DNA of 64,000 bases, from NCBI GenBank assembly GCA_946887105.1, contig CAMPKJ010000002.1, positions 1 through 64,000 of the forward strand, in the 5' to 3' direction. Positions 7,455 to 14,997 of the stretch are shown here, one piece after another; position 1 is the stretch's first letter, and each line of letters opens with the position of its first letter. The stretch comes from an uncultured Acidobacteriota bacterium (GTDB lineage: Bacteria > Acidobacteriota > Thermoanaerobaculia > Gp7-AA8). The notes under the pieces are model-generated. The model saw nothing but the letters and a program-made list of their open reading frames with translations, searched no databases and was not told the DNA's origin. The translations under genes were made by a program, and so were the position numbers.

Positions 7455-9592
7455 GACATCAATGTACACGCCAGCGATGCGTAGAACGAGCGCGGCGCGT
7501 AGGTGAGGGTGATGGTGCGCCGTCCGGGCGGGACGTGGAAGCCGAGGAAGGCGTCGTGCAGACGCACCGTGCGTGTCGCGCCGTGCACGCGCCACTCCGC
7601 CGACTGGCTCGACGCGATGAACGCGCCGTCCGGCGCATCGACCTCGACGCGCATGCGTGTGGGCGATTCCTGCACGATCGCGCCGATCCTCGCGTCGCCA
7701 TGCGGTGCGAAGAAGCGGCGCTGCCAGCGCGCGGACTCGTAGATCTTTCCGTCCGGACCTTCGTAGCGCAGACGCCAGGCGTCGGATGGCGTGAACGCCG
7801 GACCGGTGAGCAGCCAGCGCACGCCGAGAAACGCGAGCGCGGGATGATCGGCGTCCTGCACGCGCTTCACGTCGCTGGACGGATCGTTCACCGCGATGCG
7901 CTCGAAGAAACGCGCGTAACTGTTCGAAGCCATCGGATCGCTTCCGCGCACGTCCTCCACGCCGTACTGCGCGGCGGCGTTCGGGAGCAGCGTCCAGTCG
8001 TGACCGACGATGCGTGCAGGCTCGCCACGCGTCAGCTCGCGCAACGCCGTCAGCATCGGAATAGGTGGCCGGAAGTAGGCGCGGCTGACCGGCACGTTGA
8101 AACCGGCGTTGAACGTGAACAGCTCGCACACGATGGCGATGAGCGCGGCGATTGGCGCCCATCGCGGCTTGCTGAGCGCGACGATCAGAAACGCCGCCAG
8201 CGCGATGACGCCGGCCGTCGACTGCGGTCCGAGCGCGATGCCCCAGCGCGCGTGCAGCAACCAGGTCGCCGCCGCGAGCAATGCAATCGCTGGAATCGCC
8301 ACGGCGATCCGCGGCATGCGATCGACCACGCGCGCCGCCACGATGGCCACGAAGAACAGAACGACGAAGCGGAGCCGGTCCTGCGCGATGAGACTCATCG
8401 GAGGGATGGCGTTGAACGCGCGGCCGATGAACGTCCAGTTCATCGCCACGAAAAACAGCAGCAGCGCGATGGCGATCAGCATCAGCTCGCGCCGTTTGCG
8501 CGCCGCCGCCGCGAGCGCGAGCGGCAACAGGCCGAGGTACATCGGCGCGACCACGGCGTAGTTGTAGATCCACTGCCAGTTGCCGCGCGATGGATTGCCG
8601 AAGCCGTCCGGATTGAGCAGCAGCCACGCGGCGGCCGGGCGGATCGTCGCGTGTGGTTCGGACCCGAGCGCGGCGGCGCGCGTGCTGCGCAGTGCCTGTT
8701 CGACCACCGGCACCCACGCCGGCGCCGCTAGTGCGAGTCCGAGCAACGCCGCGGCGATCGGCCGCAGCAGGCTCCTTCGCTCGAGCAGCAACACGATCGC
8801 GCACGCGAGTCCGATGTGCAGCGCGCTCTCCGGATGTCCGCCGCTCGCGACCGCCGCCGTGATGATCGCGGTGAGGGTGAGGTAGTTCCTCGGCGTTCCT
8901 CGGCGTTCCTCGGCGTTCCTCGGGGCCACCTCTCCGAGGAACTCCGAGGAACTCCGAGGAACCGAGGAACTCATCCGCGCGCATCCGCGCACCGCAAATG
9001 CCGCCGCGGGCAGGAGCGAGGTGACGGTGGTCAGCGGGTAGTAGAGGTAGATGGTCTGGAAGACCGAAAACGCGAACACCGCGCTGCCGAAGAGCGCAGC
9101 CCATTCCGACACGCCTTCATCGCGAAGAAAGAGCCAGCCGAAAACGAGCGCGAGAAAGATCTTCAATCCCGCCATGGCCACGAGCTGATGGGGGAGCGGC
9201 ACGAACAGCGTCGCCAGAAAAATCGGCGCGAACGGTGCGGACTGGCCGTTGCCGAGCAGGGGATAGCCGGAGAACTGATACGGATTCCACAGCGGCGCGC
9301 GGCCGTGGCGCAGCTCTTCGCGCGCGAGTTGCATCCACGGAAGGATCTGTTTGACGGTGTCGTTCGTGAGCGGATTGCGCGGGCTCACGGCGCCGACGAT
9401 GCCGCGGTACGGATCGCCGCGCATGACTTCATCGAGCGGCACCGGCACGTTCTTCGTGAAGACCGCGCCGTGCAGAAACGCCAATGTCAGCGCGAGCGAG
9501 ATCGCGATCACGCGCCACGGCAATGGAGCGAACCAACGCCGCAGCGCGAGCGCGATCAGCAGCGCCGGAATGACGATGCCGAGGAACGTCAT
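7400..9592 (-). CDS. YfhO-like multi-spanning membrane protein, carrying an in-frame repeat
   Basis: About 730 residues with a dozen or more membrane helices and a C-terminal soluble beta-rich domain. The N-terminal region contains WNPYQFSGYPLLGNGQSAPF, the hallmark of YfhO/GT-C-like proteins. B. subtilis YfhO is implicated in lipoteichoic-acid glycosylation; the substrate here is unknown. The ATG at 9592 has a TACACT box 8 bases upstream. Residues about 207-236 ([13 protein letters not shown], then NAEERRGTPRNYL) are encoded by a TTCCTCGG-type inverted array that interrupts a loop between helices without breaking the frame. The conserved reading resumes right after. Confidence 0.8.
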   Translation of the reverse strand: MTFLGIVIPALLIALALRRWFAPLPWRVIAISLALTLAFLHGAVFTKNVPVPLDEVMRGDPYRGIVGAVSPRNPLTNDTVKQILPWMQLAREELRHGRAPLWNPYQFSGYPLLGNGQSAPFAPIFLATLFVPLPHQLVAMAGLKIFLALVFGWLFLRDEGVSEWAALFGSAVFAFSVFQTIYLYYPLTTVTSLLPAAAFAVRGCARMSSSVPRSSSEFLGEVAPRNAEERRGTPRNYLTLTAIITAAVASGGHPESALHIGLACAIVLLLERRSLLRPIAAALLGLALAAPAWVPVVEQALRSTRAAALGSEPHATIRPAAAWLLLNPDGFGNPSRGNWQWIYNYAVVAPMYLGLLPLALAAAARKRRELMLIAIALLLFFVAMNWTFIGRAFNAIPPMSLIAQDRLRFVVLFFVAIVAARVVDRMPRIAVAIPAIALLAAATWLLHARWGIALGPQSTAGVIALAAFLIVALSKPRWAPIAALIAIVCELFTFNAGFNVPVSRAYFRPPIPMLTALRELTRGEPARIVGHDWTLLPNAAAQYGVEDVRGSDPMASNSYARFFERIAVNDPSSDVKRVQDADHPALAFLGVRWLLTGPAFTPSDAWRLRYEGPDGKIYESARWQRRFFAPHGDARIGAIVQESPTRMRVEVDAPDGAFIASSQSAEWRVHGATRTVRLHDAFLGFHVPPGRRTITLTYAPRSFYASLACTLMSCSLLLLLRRRSQRPYRP
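8884..8971. repeat. TTCCTCGG inverted-array element A, inside the YfhO-like gene
   Basis: Four TTCCTCGG units at 8886, 8896, 8906 and 8916 (10-base period) are followed by a short spacer. Four CCGAGGAA units follow at 8934, 8944, 8954 and 8962. The whole can fold as one long hairpin. It lies in frame in the membrane protein gene and adds about 30 residues. Confidence 0.95.
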
Positions 9593-9600
9593 GCGCGCGG

Positions 9601-9618
9601 AGTGTAAGTCGGTATAAT
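9601..9618. promoter_or_regulatory. Divergent -10 boxes for the YfhO-like gene and prs
   Basis: On the plus strand TATAAT (9613-9618) is a perfect -10 box ending 10 bases before the TTG of prs. On the minus strand TACACT (9606-9601) ends 8 bases before the ATG of the YfhO-like gene. Both transcripts would start at or very near their start codons. No convincing -35 box was seen for either. Confidence 0.55.
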
Positions 9619-9628
9619 CGCGCCCGCC

Positions 9629-10573
9629 TTGCCACCGCTGAAGATTTTTTCCGGTCGCTCCCATCCCGCGCTGACAAACGAGATCTGTGCGCACGTCGGT
9701 GTGGAACCGGGTCACGTGACGCTCTACAGCTTCTCGGACGGCGAGCATTACGTGCAGATCGACGAGAACGTTCGCGGTGCGGACGTGTTCATCATCCAGC
9801 CCACCTGTCCTCCGTCAGTGAACGATCACCTGATGGAACTGCTGATCATGCTGGACGCCTTCAAGCGCTCCTCGGCGAAGCGCGTCACGGCCGTGATCCC
9901 GTACTACGGCTACGCGCGGCAGGACCGCAAGGACAAGCCGCGCGTGCCGATCACCGCCAAGCTCGCCGCCGATCTGATCAGCGCCGCGGGCGCCGATCGC
10001 GTGCTCACGCTCGACCTGCACGCCGCGCAGATCCAGGGCTTCTTCAACATCCCGGTCGATCACCTCTTCGCGGCGCCGGTGATCGTCGGCCATCTCAAGC
10101 AGCTCGAGCTCGAGGACCTGACCATCGTCTCGCCCGATGCCGGCGGCGTGGAGCGGGCCCGTGCGTACGCGAAGAGGCTCGGCGCCTCGCTGGCCATCAT
10201 CGACAAACGCCGCTTCGCCACCAACCAGACCGAGGTCATGCACATCATCGGCGAGGTCGAGGGGCGGAACGTCTTCGTCGTCGACGACATCATCGACACC
10301 GCCGGAACCCTGATCCACTCCGCGCAGGCGCTGTTCGACAAGGGTGCGAAATCGATCTCCGCGGCCTGTACGCACGCGGTGCTGTCCGGCCCCGCCATCG
10401 GGCGCATCAACAGCTCGCAACTGGCCACGGTCATCACCACGAACAGCATCCCCACCGAGGACAAACAGGCCGAGTGCGCCAAGCTGAAGACGCTCTCGAT
10501 CGGGAGTCTTCTGGCCGAGGCCATCAAGCGGATTCACAACGAGGACTCGGTGAGCAGCCTCTTCGAGATGTGA
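9629..10573 (+). CDS. prs: Ribose-phosphate pyrophosphokinase
   Basis: A 314-residue PRPP synthase making 5-phosphoribosyl diphosphate from ribose 5-phosphate and ATP for purine, pyrimidine, His, Trp and NAD synthesis. Seen in sequence: the YYGYARQDRK catalytic loop, DLHAAQIQGFF, SPDAGGVERA, and the PRPP-binding loop VVDDIIDTAGT. Length matches the class I family. The start is a TTG at 9629 just after a TATAAT box, so no Shine-Dalgarno is expected. The gene is followed by ribosomal protein L25; prs-rplY adjacency is common in bacteria. Confidence 0.97.
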   Translation: MPPLKIFSGRSHPALTNEICAHVGVEPGHVTLYSFSDGEHYVQIDENVRGADVFIIQPTCPPSVNDHLMELLIMLDAFKRSSAKRVTAVIPYYGYARQDRKDKPRVPITAKLAADLISAAGADRVLTLDLHAAQIQGFFNIPVDHLFAAPVIVGHLKQLELEDLTIVSPDAGGVERARAYAKRLGASLAIIDKRRFATNQTEVMHIIGEVEGRNVFVVDDIIDTAGTLIHSAQALFDKGAKSISAACTHAVLSGPAIGRINSSQLATVITTNSIPTEDKQAECAKLKTLSIGSLLAEAIKRIHNEDSVSSLFEM

Positions 10574-10585
10574 TTGATTGGCACG

Positions 10586-10679
10586 GGTTCCTCGGGGTTC
10601 CTCGGTTCCTCGGGGTTCCTCGGAGGGGTTTCCAGGGACCCGAGGAACTCCGAGGCCCTCCGAGGAACCCGAGGAACCG
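10586..10679. repeat. TTCCTCGG inverted-array element B, between prs and rplY
   Basis: TTCCTCGG units at 10588, 10598, 10606 and 10616 are followed by a spacer (AGGGGTTTCCAGGGA). CCGAGG-type units follow at 10640, 10650 (degenerate CCGAGGCC), 10660 and 10669. The 3' flank CCGCTTCT is shared with element C. Confidence 0.95.
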
Positions 10680-10751
10680 CTTCTTCGGGAATAACCGCTT
10701 CTTTCCAACCATTTAGCGGTTTCGCTTACTAGTCAGAACAGGAGTCAGCAC

Positions 10752-11402
10752 ATGGCTGAGGTCAGTTTGGAAGTCACGCGCCGCGAGGTCACCGGCAAGG
10801 AAGTAGCGAAGAAGCTTCGCCGCGATGGGAAAGTCCCGGCGGTGGTTTACGGTGGTCACCGCGACCCGGTGGCGATCACGGTCGACCGGAAGGCAGTCTC
10901 GGAGCTCATTCAGAAGAGCGAGCACGGCATCCGGTCGGTGTTCCTGCTCAAGATGGCGGGCAGCGATCAGCAGCGGCACGCGATGATCAAGGAACTGACC
11001 ATCGACCCGATCTCGCGCAAGATGAAGCACATCGATTTCGTGCGCGTGGTCATGGACGAAGTGGTCCGGGTCACGGTCCCGGTGCACCTCATCGGCACCG
11101 CCATCGGCGTCAAGGAAGGCGGACTGCTCGACTTCCAGGTGCGCGAGCTCCACATCGAGTGCCTGCCGAATGCGATTCCTGACTCGATCGACGTCGACGT
11201 CACCAGACTCGCCCATCACGAGTACGTCCGCGTCAAGGACCTGCAGCTCCCCGAGGGCGTGAAGGTTTCGGATGATCCCGAGCGCGTGGTGGTCGGTGTC
11301 ACGCATGCGAAGGCCGACGCGGTCGTCGATGCCGCCGCCGCGGAAGCGACGGCCGAGCCCGAGGTCATCAAGAAGGGCAAGACGGACGAGGAGAAGAAGT
11401 AA
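10752..11402 (+). CDS. rplY: 50S ribosomal protein L25/Ctc
   Basis: A 216-residue long-form L25 (Ctc/TL5 type) that binds 5S rRNA. The N-terminal domain (about residues 1-95) has the RREVTGKEVAKKLRRDGKVP and VVYGG motifs. A C-terminal beta domain and an acidic/Ala-rich tail ending in KKGKTDEEKK follow. An AGGAG Shine-Dalgarno lies about 7 bases before the ATG. A strong intrinsic terminator follows the gene. The usual partner pth is not next to it here. Confidence 0.95.
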   Translation: MAEVSLEVTRREVTGKEVAKKLRRDGKVPAVVYGGHRDPVAITVDRKAVSELIQKSEHGIRSVFLLKMAGSDQQRHAMIKELTIDPISRKMKHIDFVRVVMDEVVRVTVPVHLIGTAIGVKEGGLLDFQVRELHIECLPNAIPDSIDVDVTRLAHHEYVRVKDLQLPEGVKVSDDPERVVVGVTHAKADAVVDAAAAEATAEPEVIKKGKTDEEKK

Positions 11403-11427
11403 CTCCACCGCATTCCGAAAGTTCATC

Positions 11428-11455
11428 CGCCCCGCGATCGTCGCGGGGCGTTTTT
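11428..11455 (+). terminator. Intrinsic terminator after rplY
   Basis: A perfect 10-bp GC stem (CGCCCCGCGA / TCGCGGGGCG) with a TCG loop is followed directly by TTTTTG. Confidence 0.9.
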
Positions 11456-11467
11456 GTTTGGGGATCG

Positions 11468-12046
11468 ATGCAGATGAAAAAACGAGTTGCCGTGGCGCTG
11501 GTGTTGTTCGCGGTGATTGCGTGCAAACGCGAGCAGACCGTCACGACCCGTGGCGCCGACAGCACCGCCGCGACGCAGACGGAGACGCGCACGCAGACCG
11601 AGTCGGAGCAGGCCAGTACCGATGTCGGATCGACCATGCCCGAATACGCGGCGGTGAATCTCGACGGCTCGAGGTTCGCTCTGGCCGCGAAGCGCGACAA
11701 GGTCGTGCTGCTCAACGTCTGGGCGACGTGGTGCGGCCCGTGCCGTTACGAGATCCCGGAACTGCAGCAGCTCCACGAGCACTACACGCCGCGCGGACTG
11801 GAAGTGATCGGCGTGAGCGTCGATGAGAGCGGCGTGGAATCGGTCCGCGACTTCGTCGCCGAGCAGCCGAAGATGACCTATCCGATCGTGCTCGACGCGG
11901 ACGGAAAGATCACCGCGCTGCTCCAGACGGTCGTGCTCCCGACATCCGTGCTCGTCGACCGCAACGGCAAGATCGTGTGGAAGAAGTACGGCGCGATCAT
12001 GCAGGGCGACGAGGAGCTGAAGAAGGCCATCGAGGCTGCGCTGTAG
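11468..12046 (+). CDS. TlpA/ResA-like thioredoxin lipoprotein
   Basis: A 192-residue protein with a lipobox (LFAVIAC, Cys 19) and a Thr/Gln/Glu-rich linker (residues 22-55). A thioredoxin-fold domain follows with the WATWCGPC active site. It also shows LPTSVLVDRNGKI, the cis-Pro segment of TlpA/AhpC-type proteins. It probably reduces disulfides on periplasmic partners such as apocytochromes, but no cytochrome maturation genes are nearby. It directly follows the rplY terminator, so it is its own unit. Confidence 0.9.
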   Translation: MQMKKRVAVALVLFAVIACKREQTVTTRGADSTAATQTETRTQTESEQASTDVGSTMPEYAAVNLDGSRFALAAKRDKVVLLNVWATWCGPCRYEIPELQQLHEHYTPRGLEVIGVSVDESGVESVRDFVAEQPKMTYPIVLDADGKITALLQTVVLPTSVLVDRNGKIVWKKYGAIMQGDEELKKAIEAAL

Positions 12047-12071
12047 CGCGCAACAGCGCGCGGTTAGCGCG

Positions 12072-12386
12072 TCACGTCTTGTGTAAGCGTTCGATGAAGT
12101 ACGCCGGTTGGCGACGGTTATGGGCGAAGGCGATGACCTCGAGCTGATCCGGAAAATTCACGAACACGACGTGGTACGGGAATGTGTGGATTGGCATCCG
12201 GCGCACATCGTCGTCATCCATGCCCGGGACGCGGCCACCGATCTGCGGAAAGGCCTCGATGAGCTCGAGCGCGCGTCTGGTCTCGGCCGCGAATCGGTCG
12301 GCGACACGTGCGTCCCGTTCTCGATACCAGGTGAGCGCCTCGTGGTACTCAGCTTCCGCCGACTGGCCGACCTTGAGAGGCTTCAA
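12072..12386 (-). CDS. RelE/ParE-family toxin
   Basis: A 104-residue protein with the ParE/RelE layout: AEAEYHEALTWYRERD (first helix), FAAETRRALELI, FPQIGGRVPGM, VRRMPIHTFPYHVVF and a C-terminal VIAFAHNRRQP. The Arg/Tyr/His-rich end is typical of ParE-like gyrase poisons or RelE-like mRNases; the two cannot be separated here. The start is a TTG overlapping the antitoxin stop by 4 bases (TTGA), so the antitoxin is translated first. It is a chromosomal stability or stress module. Confidence 0.88.
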   Translation of the reverse strand: MKPLKVGQSAEAEYHEALTWYRERDARVADRFAAETRRALELIEAFPQIGGRVPGMDDDDVRRMPIHTFPYHVVFVNFPDQLEVIAFAHNRRQPAYFIERLHKT

Positions 12387-12616
12387 CGACCAAGCACTTC
12401 TCTTTCCACGCGATCGAGGACGGTTCGCCAGTCAGTGCTTGCGAGTTCGCCGGCGCGAGCAGCAGCGACCCGCTTCCGAATCTCGGTCGCCCATGCCTCT
12501 TCAACCTCGGCTTCGGCTTCCTGAAGGCTCTCGAGCAATTCGGCCGCAATCCTTGCACGCTCATCGAGCGGCAGTTCCAGCGCCTCATTCAATAAGTCAC
12601 GAGTTTCGCGTGCCAT
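12383..12616 (-). CDS. Addiction-module antitoxin
   Basis: A 77-residue acidic helical protein containing LNEALELPLDERARIAAELL and a Trp-containing acidic middle (EEAWATEIRKR). This matches the Unstab_antitox (PF09720) family that pairs with ParE/RelE toxins. The ATG at 12616 is preceded by TACGAT 7 bases upstream, so translation is likely leaderless. The frame is open further upstream but those codons are not protein-like. Antitoxin-first order with a 4-base overlap is standard. Confidence 0.87.
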   Translation of the reverse strand: MARETRDLLNEALELPLDERARIAAELLESLQEAEAEVEEAWATEIRKRVAAARAGELASTDWRTVLDRVEREVLGR

Positions 12617-12638
12617 CGCTGAGATCGTAGCACGCGCG

Positions 12639-12830
12639 TTACAAGTGCCGGCGGTCCGGGGTGCCGCGCGCTTCGCGGCGGCGGTCGCGCTGGCGTTGGA
12701 TGAAGTGGCGGACGTTCCGCGCCATTTGTCCGAGGAGCAGGCGCATCGGGACGTAGGCGAGGGCCAGTCCGAGGGCGAGGGCGAGCGCGAGCGCGAGAAT
12801 GACGGCTGCGAGGGTGAGGAGCGATGACAT
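12639..12830 (-). CDS. Small single-pass membrane protein, unknown function
   Basis: A 63-residue protein with one Ala/Leu-repeat membrane helix (LALALALALGLALAYV) and a strongly basic C-terminal tail (QRQRDRRREARG). The ATG at 12830 is preferred because AAGGA lies 5 bases before it; an ATG two codons earlier is possible. No family was recognised. It sits immediately upstream of the toxin-antitoxin pair on the same strand. A linked function is not implied. Confidence 0.45.
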   Translation of the reverse strand: MSSLLTLAAVILALALALALGLALAYVPMRLLLGQMARNVRHFIQRQRDRRREARGTPDRRHL

Positions 12831-12867
12831 CTGCATCCTTCGATAGCAAGCGCCCTGCCGAAGCCGG

Positions 12868-12873
12868 TACTCT
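12868..12873 (+). promoter_or_regulatory. -10 box (TACTCT) for the nucleotidyltransferase gene
   Basis: TACTCT ends 6 bases before the GTG start at 12880, with no Shine-Dalgarno. This fits the leaderless pattern seen elsewhere in the window. Confidence 0.45.
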
Positions 12874-12879
12874 GCGGGC

Positions 12880-13971
12880 GTGGATTTCGTCGCCGAGTTT
12901 CCGCTGCCGCCGCGCCTGCGAGAGCCACTCACACGCGCGCTGCGCGGCGAGCCATCAGACTGGCCCGATGCGCTGACATCCGGCGAGGTCGACGCATTGG
13001 TCGCGCACGGTGTGGCGCCGCTCGTGTACGCGAATGCGCGCGTACCGCAGTTGCGGAACGAGGCGATGCGCGCGGCCGCGTGCGAGCCGCTGCGCACGAG
13101 CGACCTCGGCGAAGTGCTCGCGGCACTCGCGGCGCGCGGCGTCGAGGCGCTGATCGTCAAAGGAACCGCTCTCGCGTACGACCTCTATCCCGAGCCGGAA
13201 CTGCGCCCGCGCAGCGATAACGACCTGCTGATCGCGCACGCCGATGTGCCACAGGTGCGCGAGGCCATGCTGGCCCTCGGCTTCGAGGAAAACGTCGACA
13301 GCGGAGACGAGCACGGCCTGCGACAGGCGGTATTCACGCGCGCGCCGGGCATGGTGTACGACGTTCACTGGTCGGCGACGAACGTGCCGGCATTCGATGC
13401 CGTGCTGCGCTACGACGAACTGCGCGCGCGCTCGCTTCCTCTGCCGCGGCTGGGGCCGCATGCGCGCGGACTGTCCTCCGTCGACGCGCTCCTCTTTGCC
13501 TGCATTCACCGCATCGCGCATCACCACGACAGCGACCGGCTGATCTGGCTCGTTGACATCGATCTGTTGCGCAGGCGGATGTCGCGTGCCGAGCACGAGC
13601 GTTTCTGGCGGCTCGCTGCGGAAGGACGCGTCGTCGGCGTGTGCGAACGCTCGATCGCGGCGGCCGATGCCTGGCTGTCGCGCGAGCCGCACCATCCCGC
13701 GAGCGAGTTTCTGACGCACCAAGAACGGACGCGCGCGGAACCGTCGCGGGTGTTCCTCGATCGCGAGATCACGCACGGTGGGGTGATGGCGGCCAGCCTG
13801 CGAGCGCTGCCGTGGCGCGCGCGCGTGCAGCGTCTGTGGCAGCTTGCGTTTCCGCCTGCCGAGTTCATCCGGCGGCGTTTCGGTGCGCGTCACGCGCTGA
13901 CGCTGCCGTGGTGGTACGTCTATCGCGCGGTGAGGGGAGTGACGCGGCTCTTTCGCAAGGCCGTGCGCTGA
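12880..13971 (+). CDS. Nucleotidyltransferase-fold protein (NTP_transf_5 type)
   Basis: A 363-residue protein. The core reads VKGTALAYDLYPEPELRPRS then DNDLLI, the G-x-x and S-D-x-D metal-binding pattern of the PF14907 uncharacterised nucleotidyltransferases. A later helical region has LLFACIHRIAHHHDSDRLIWLVDIDLL, typical of the same family. Such proteins often sit in polysaccharide gene sets, but no reaction has been assigned and none of its neighbours here is a glycan gene. Arg-rich C-terminus. The start is a GTG after a TACTCT box. Confidence 0.75.
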   Translation: MDFVAEFPLPPRLREPLTRALRGEPSDWPDALTSGEVDALVAHGVAPLVYANARVPQLRNEAMRAAACEPLRTSDLGEVLAALAARGVEALIVKGTALAYDLYPEPELRPRSDNDLLIAHADVPQVREAMLALGFEENVDSGDEHGLRQAVFTRAPGMVYDVHWSATNVPAFDAVLRYDELRARSLPLPRLGPHARGLSSVDALLFACIHRIAHHHDSDRLIWLVDIDLLRRRMSRAEHERFWRLAAEGRVVGVCERSIAAADAWLSREPHHPASEFLTHQERTRAEPSRVFLDREITHGGVMAASLRALPWRARVQRLWQLAFPPAEFIRRRFGARHALTLPWWYVYRAVRGVTRLFRKAVR

Positions 13972-13977
13972 GTCCGT

Positions 13978-14376
13978 TCAGCCGGCGTGGCACTCACGCA
14001 CGTGCGAGACGAGCTGCTGGATGTCGAACGGCTTGGCCAGAATGCGGAAGACCGGCTTGGCCATGGTCTCGCCCGCATTCTGCAGGTTCGCGGTCATGAC
14101 GATCACGCGCGGCGCGAGCGTTTTCTGCTCCGTCTCGAGGAAGCGCAAGACGCCGATTCCGTCGACGCGGGGCATCATCAGATCGAGGAGGACGGTCGCG
14201 TAGTCGTTGCGGGAGAGCTTCTCGATCGCTTCGAATCCGTCGCGTGCGCTCTCGACCTCGAAATGTTCGCGCCGAAGAACGCGCTCGACCATGTTGCGGA
14301 TGGCGTCATCGTCGTCGACAACCAGGATCTTCTTGGCCGGAACCAACTGCTGTTGCTGCGTTTGCTGCTCGGGCAC
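13978..14376 (-). CDS. Single-domain CheY-like response regulator
   Basis: A 132-residue receiver with no output domain. The acidic pocket is in KKILVVDDDDAIRNMVERV, the phospho-acceptor Asp in LLDLMMPRVDGIG, Thr in VIVMTAN, and the conserved Lys in ILAKPF. A Gln-rich N-terminal lead (PEQQTQQQQLVP) precedes it. The start is a GTG with GGAGG 5 bases upstream; the longer open frame upstream is the antisense of the next gene. No kinase gene is adjacent, so its partner is elsewhere. Confidence 0.87.
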   Translation of the reverse strand: MPEQQTQQQQLVPAKKILVVDDDDAIRNMVERVLRREHFEVESARDGFEAIEKLSRNDYATVLLDLMMPRVDGIGVLRFLETEQKTLAPRVIVMTANLQNAGETMAKPVFRILAKPFDIQQLVSHVRECHAG

Positions 14377-14420
14377 CAAAACCTCCGTGGTGGCTGAAAG
14401 CAAATGGACTGCCACGCGCG

Positions 14421-14426
14421 TATCCT
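14421..14426 (+). promoter_or_regulatory. -10 box (TATCCT) for the glutaredoxin-PCD gene
   Basis: TATCCT ends 7 bases before the ATG at 14434. This supports that ATG over an in-frame ATG at 14404, which lies upstream of the predicted transcript start. Confidence 0.45.
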
Positions 14427-14433
14427 TTGGACC

Positions 14434-14997
14434 ATGGTCGCCGTGACGCTCTACAGCCGCCCCAACTGTCATCTCTGCGAAACCGCGAAAGCCGCGATCC
14501 TGGCCTCGGGAGTGCCGGTGCAGCTCAGCGAAGTCGACATCGATCAGGATCCTGTCCTGCGAGAGCGTTACACCAACGATGTGCCCGTCATTCACGTGGA
14601 CGGGAAGGAGGCGTTCCGCCACTCCGTCGATCCGGCCGCGTTCGCCGCATACGTGAAGCGCGGAGTGGCCAGCCAGTCGCTGGCAGCCGAGAAATGCGTC
14701 CCCTGCCGTGGCGGCGTTCCGCCCCTTCAGGGCGACGCTCTGCGCGCGCTCGAGGACAGTCTCGGCGGAGGCTGGCAGGTGATCGGCGAACATCATCTCG
14801 AGAAGGAGTTCGCGTTTCCCGATTTCGCCGCCGCGCTCGCGTTCACGAATCGCATCGGCGCGATTGCCGAGGAGGAGGGGCACCATCCCGACATCCACCT
14901 CGCGTGGGGCAAGGTGCGCGTGACGATCTGGACGCACGCGGTCGATGGGCTGACGCGGAGCGACTTCGTCCTCGCGGCGAAAATCGACCGCGCTTAG
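14434..14997 (+). CDS. Glutaredoxin-like / pterin-4a-carbinolamine dehydratase fusion
   Basis: A 187-residue two-domain protein. Residues 1-80 are a glutaredoxin-like domain with the redox motif SRPNCHLCETAK (CxxC) and NDVPVIHVDGKE (cis-Pro loop). After a linker holding CVPC, residues 100-187 are a 4a-hydroxytetrahydrobiopterin dehydratase. It has the active-site signature EEEGHHPDIHLAWGKVRV and the closing TRSDF. PCD recycles oxidised pterin after aromatic amino acid hydroxylation; no such hydroxylase is nearby. The fusion may link thiol redox state to pterin chemistry (inference). It overlaps the next convergent gene by 4 bases. Confidence 0.85.
   Translation: MVAVTLYSRPNCHLCETAKAAILASGVPVQLSEVDIDQDPVLRERYTNDVPVIHVDGKEAFRHSVDPAAFAAYVKRGVASQSLAAEKCVPCRGGVPPLQGDALRALEDSLGGGWQVIGEHHLEKEFAFPDFAAALAFTNRIGAIAEEEGHHPDIHLAWGKVRVTIWTHAVDGLTRSDFVLAAKIDRA

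Noticed and set aside
8884..8971. TTCCTCGG arrays as CRISPR
   Set aside because: Units are 8 bases, spacers are absent or 0-2 bases, arms are inverted, and no cas genes are present.
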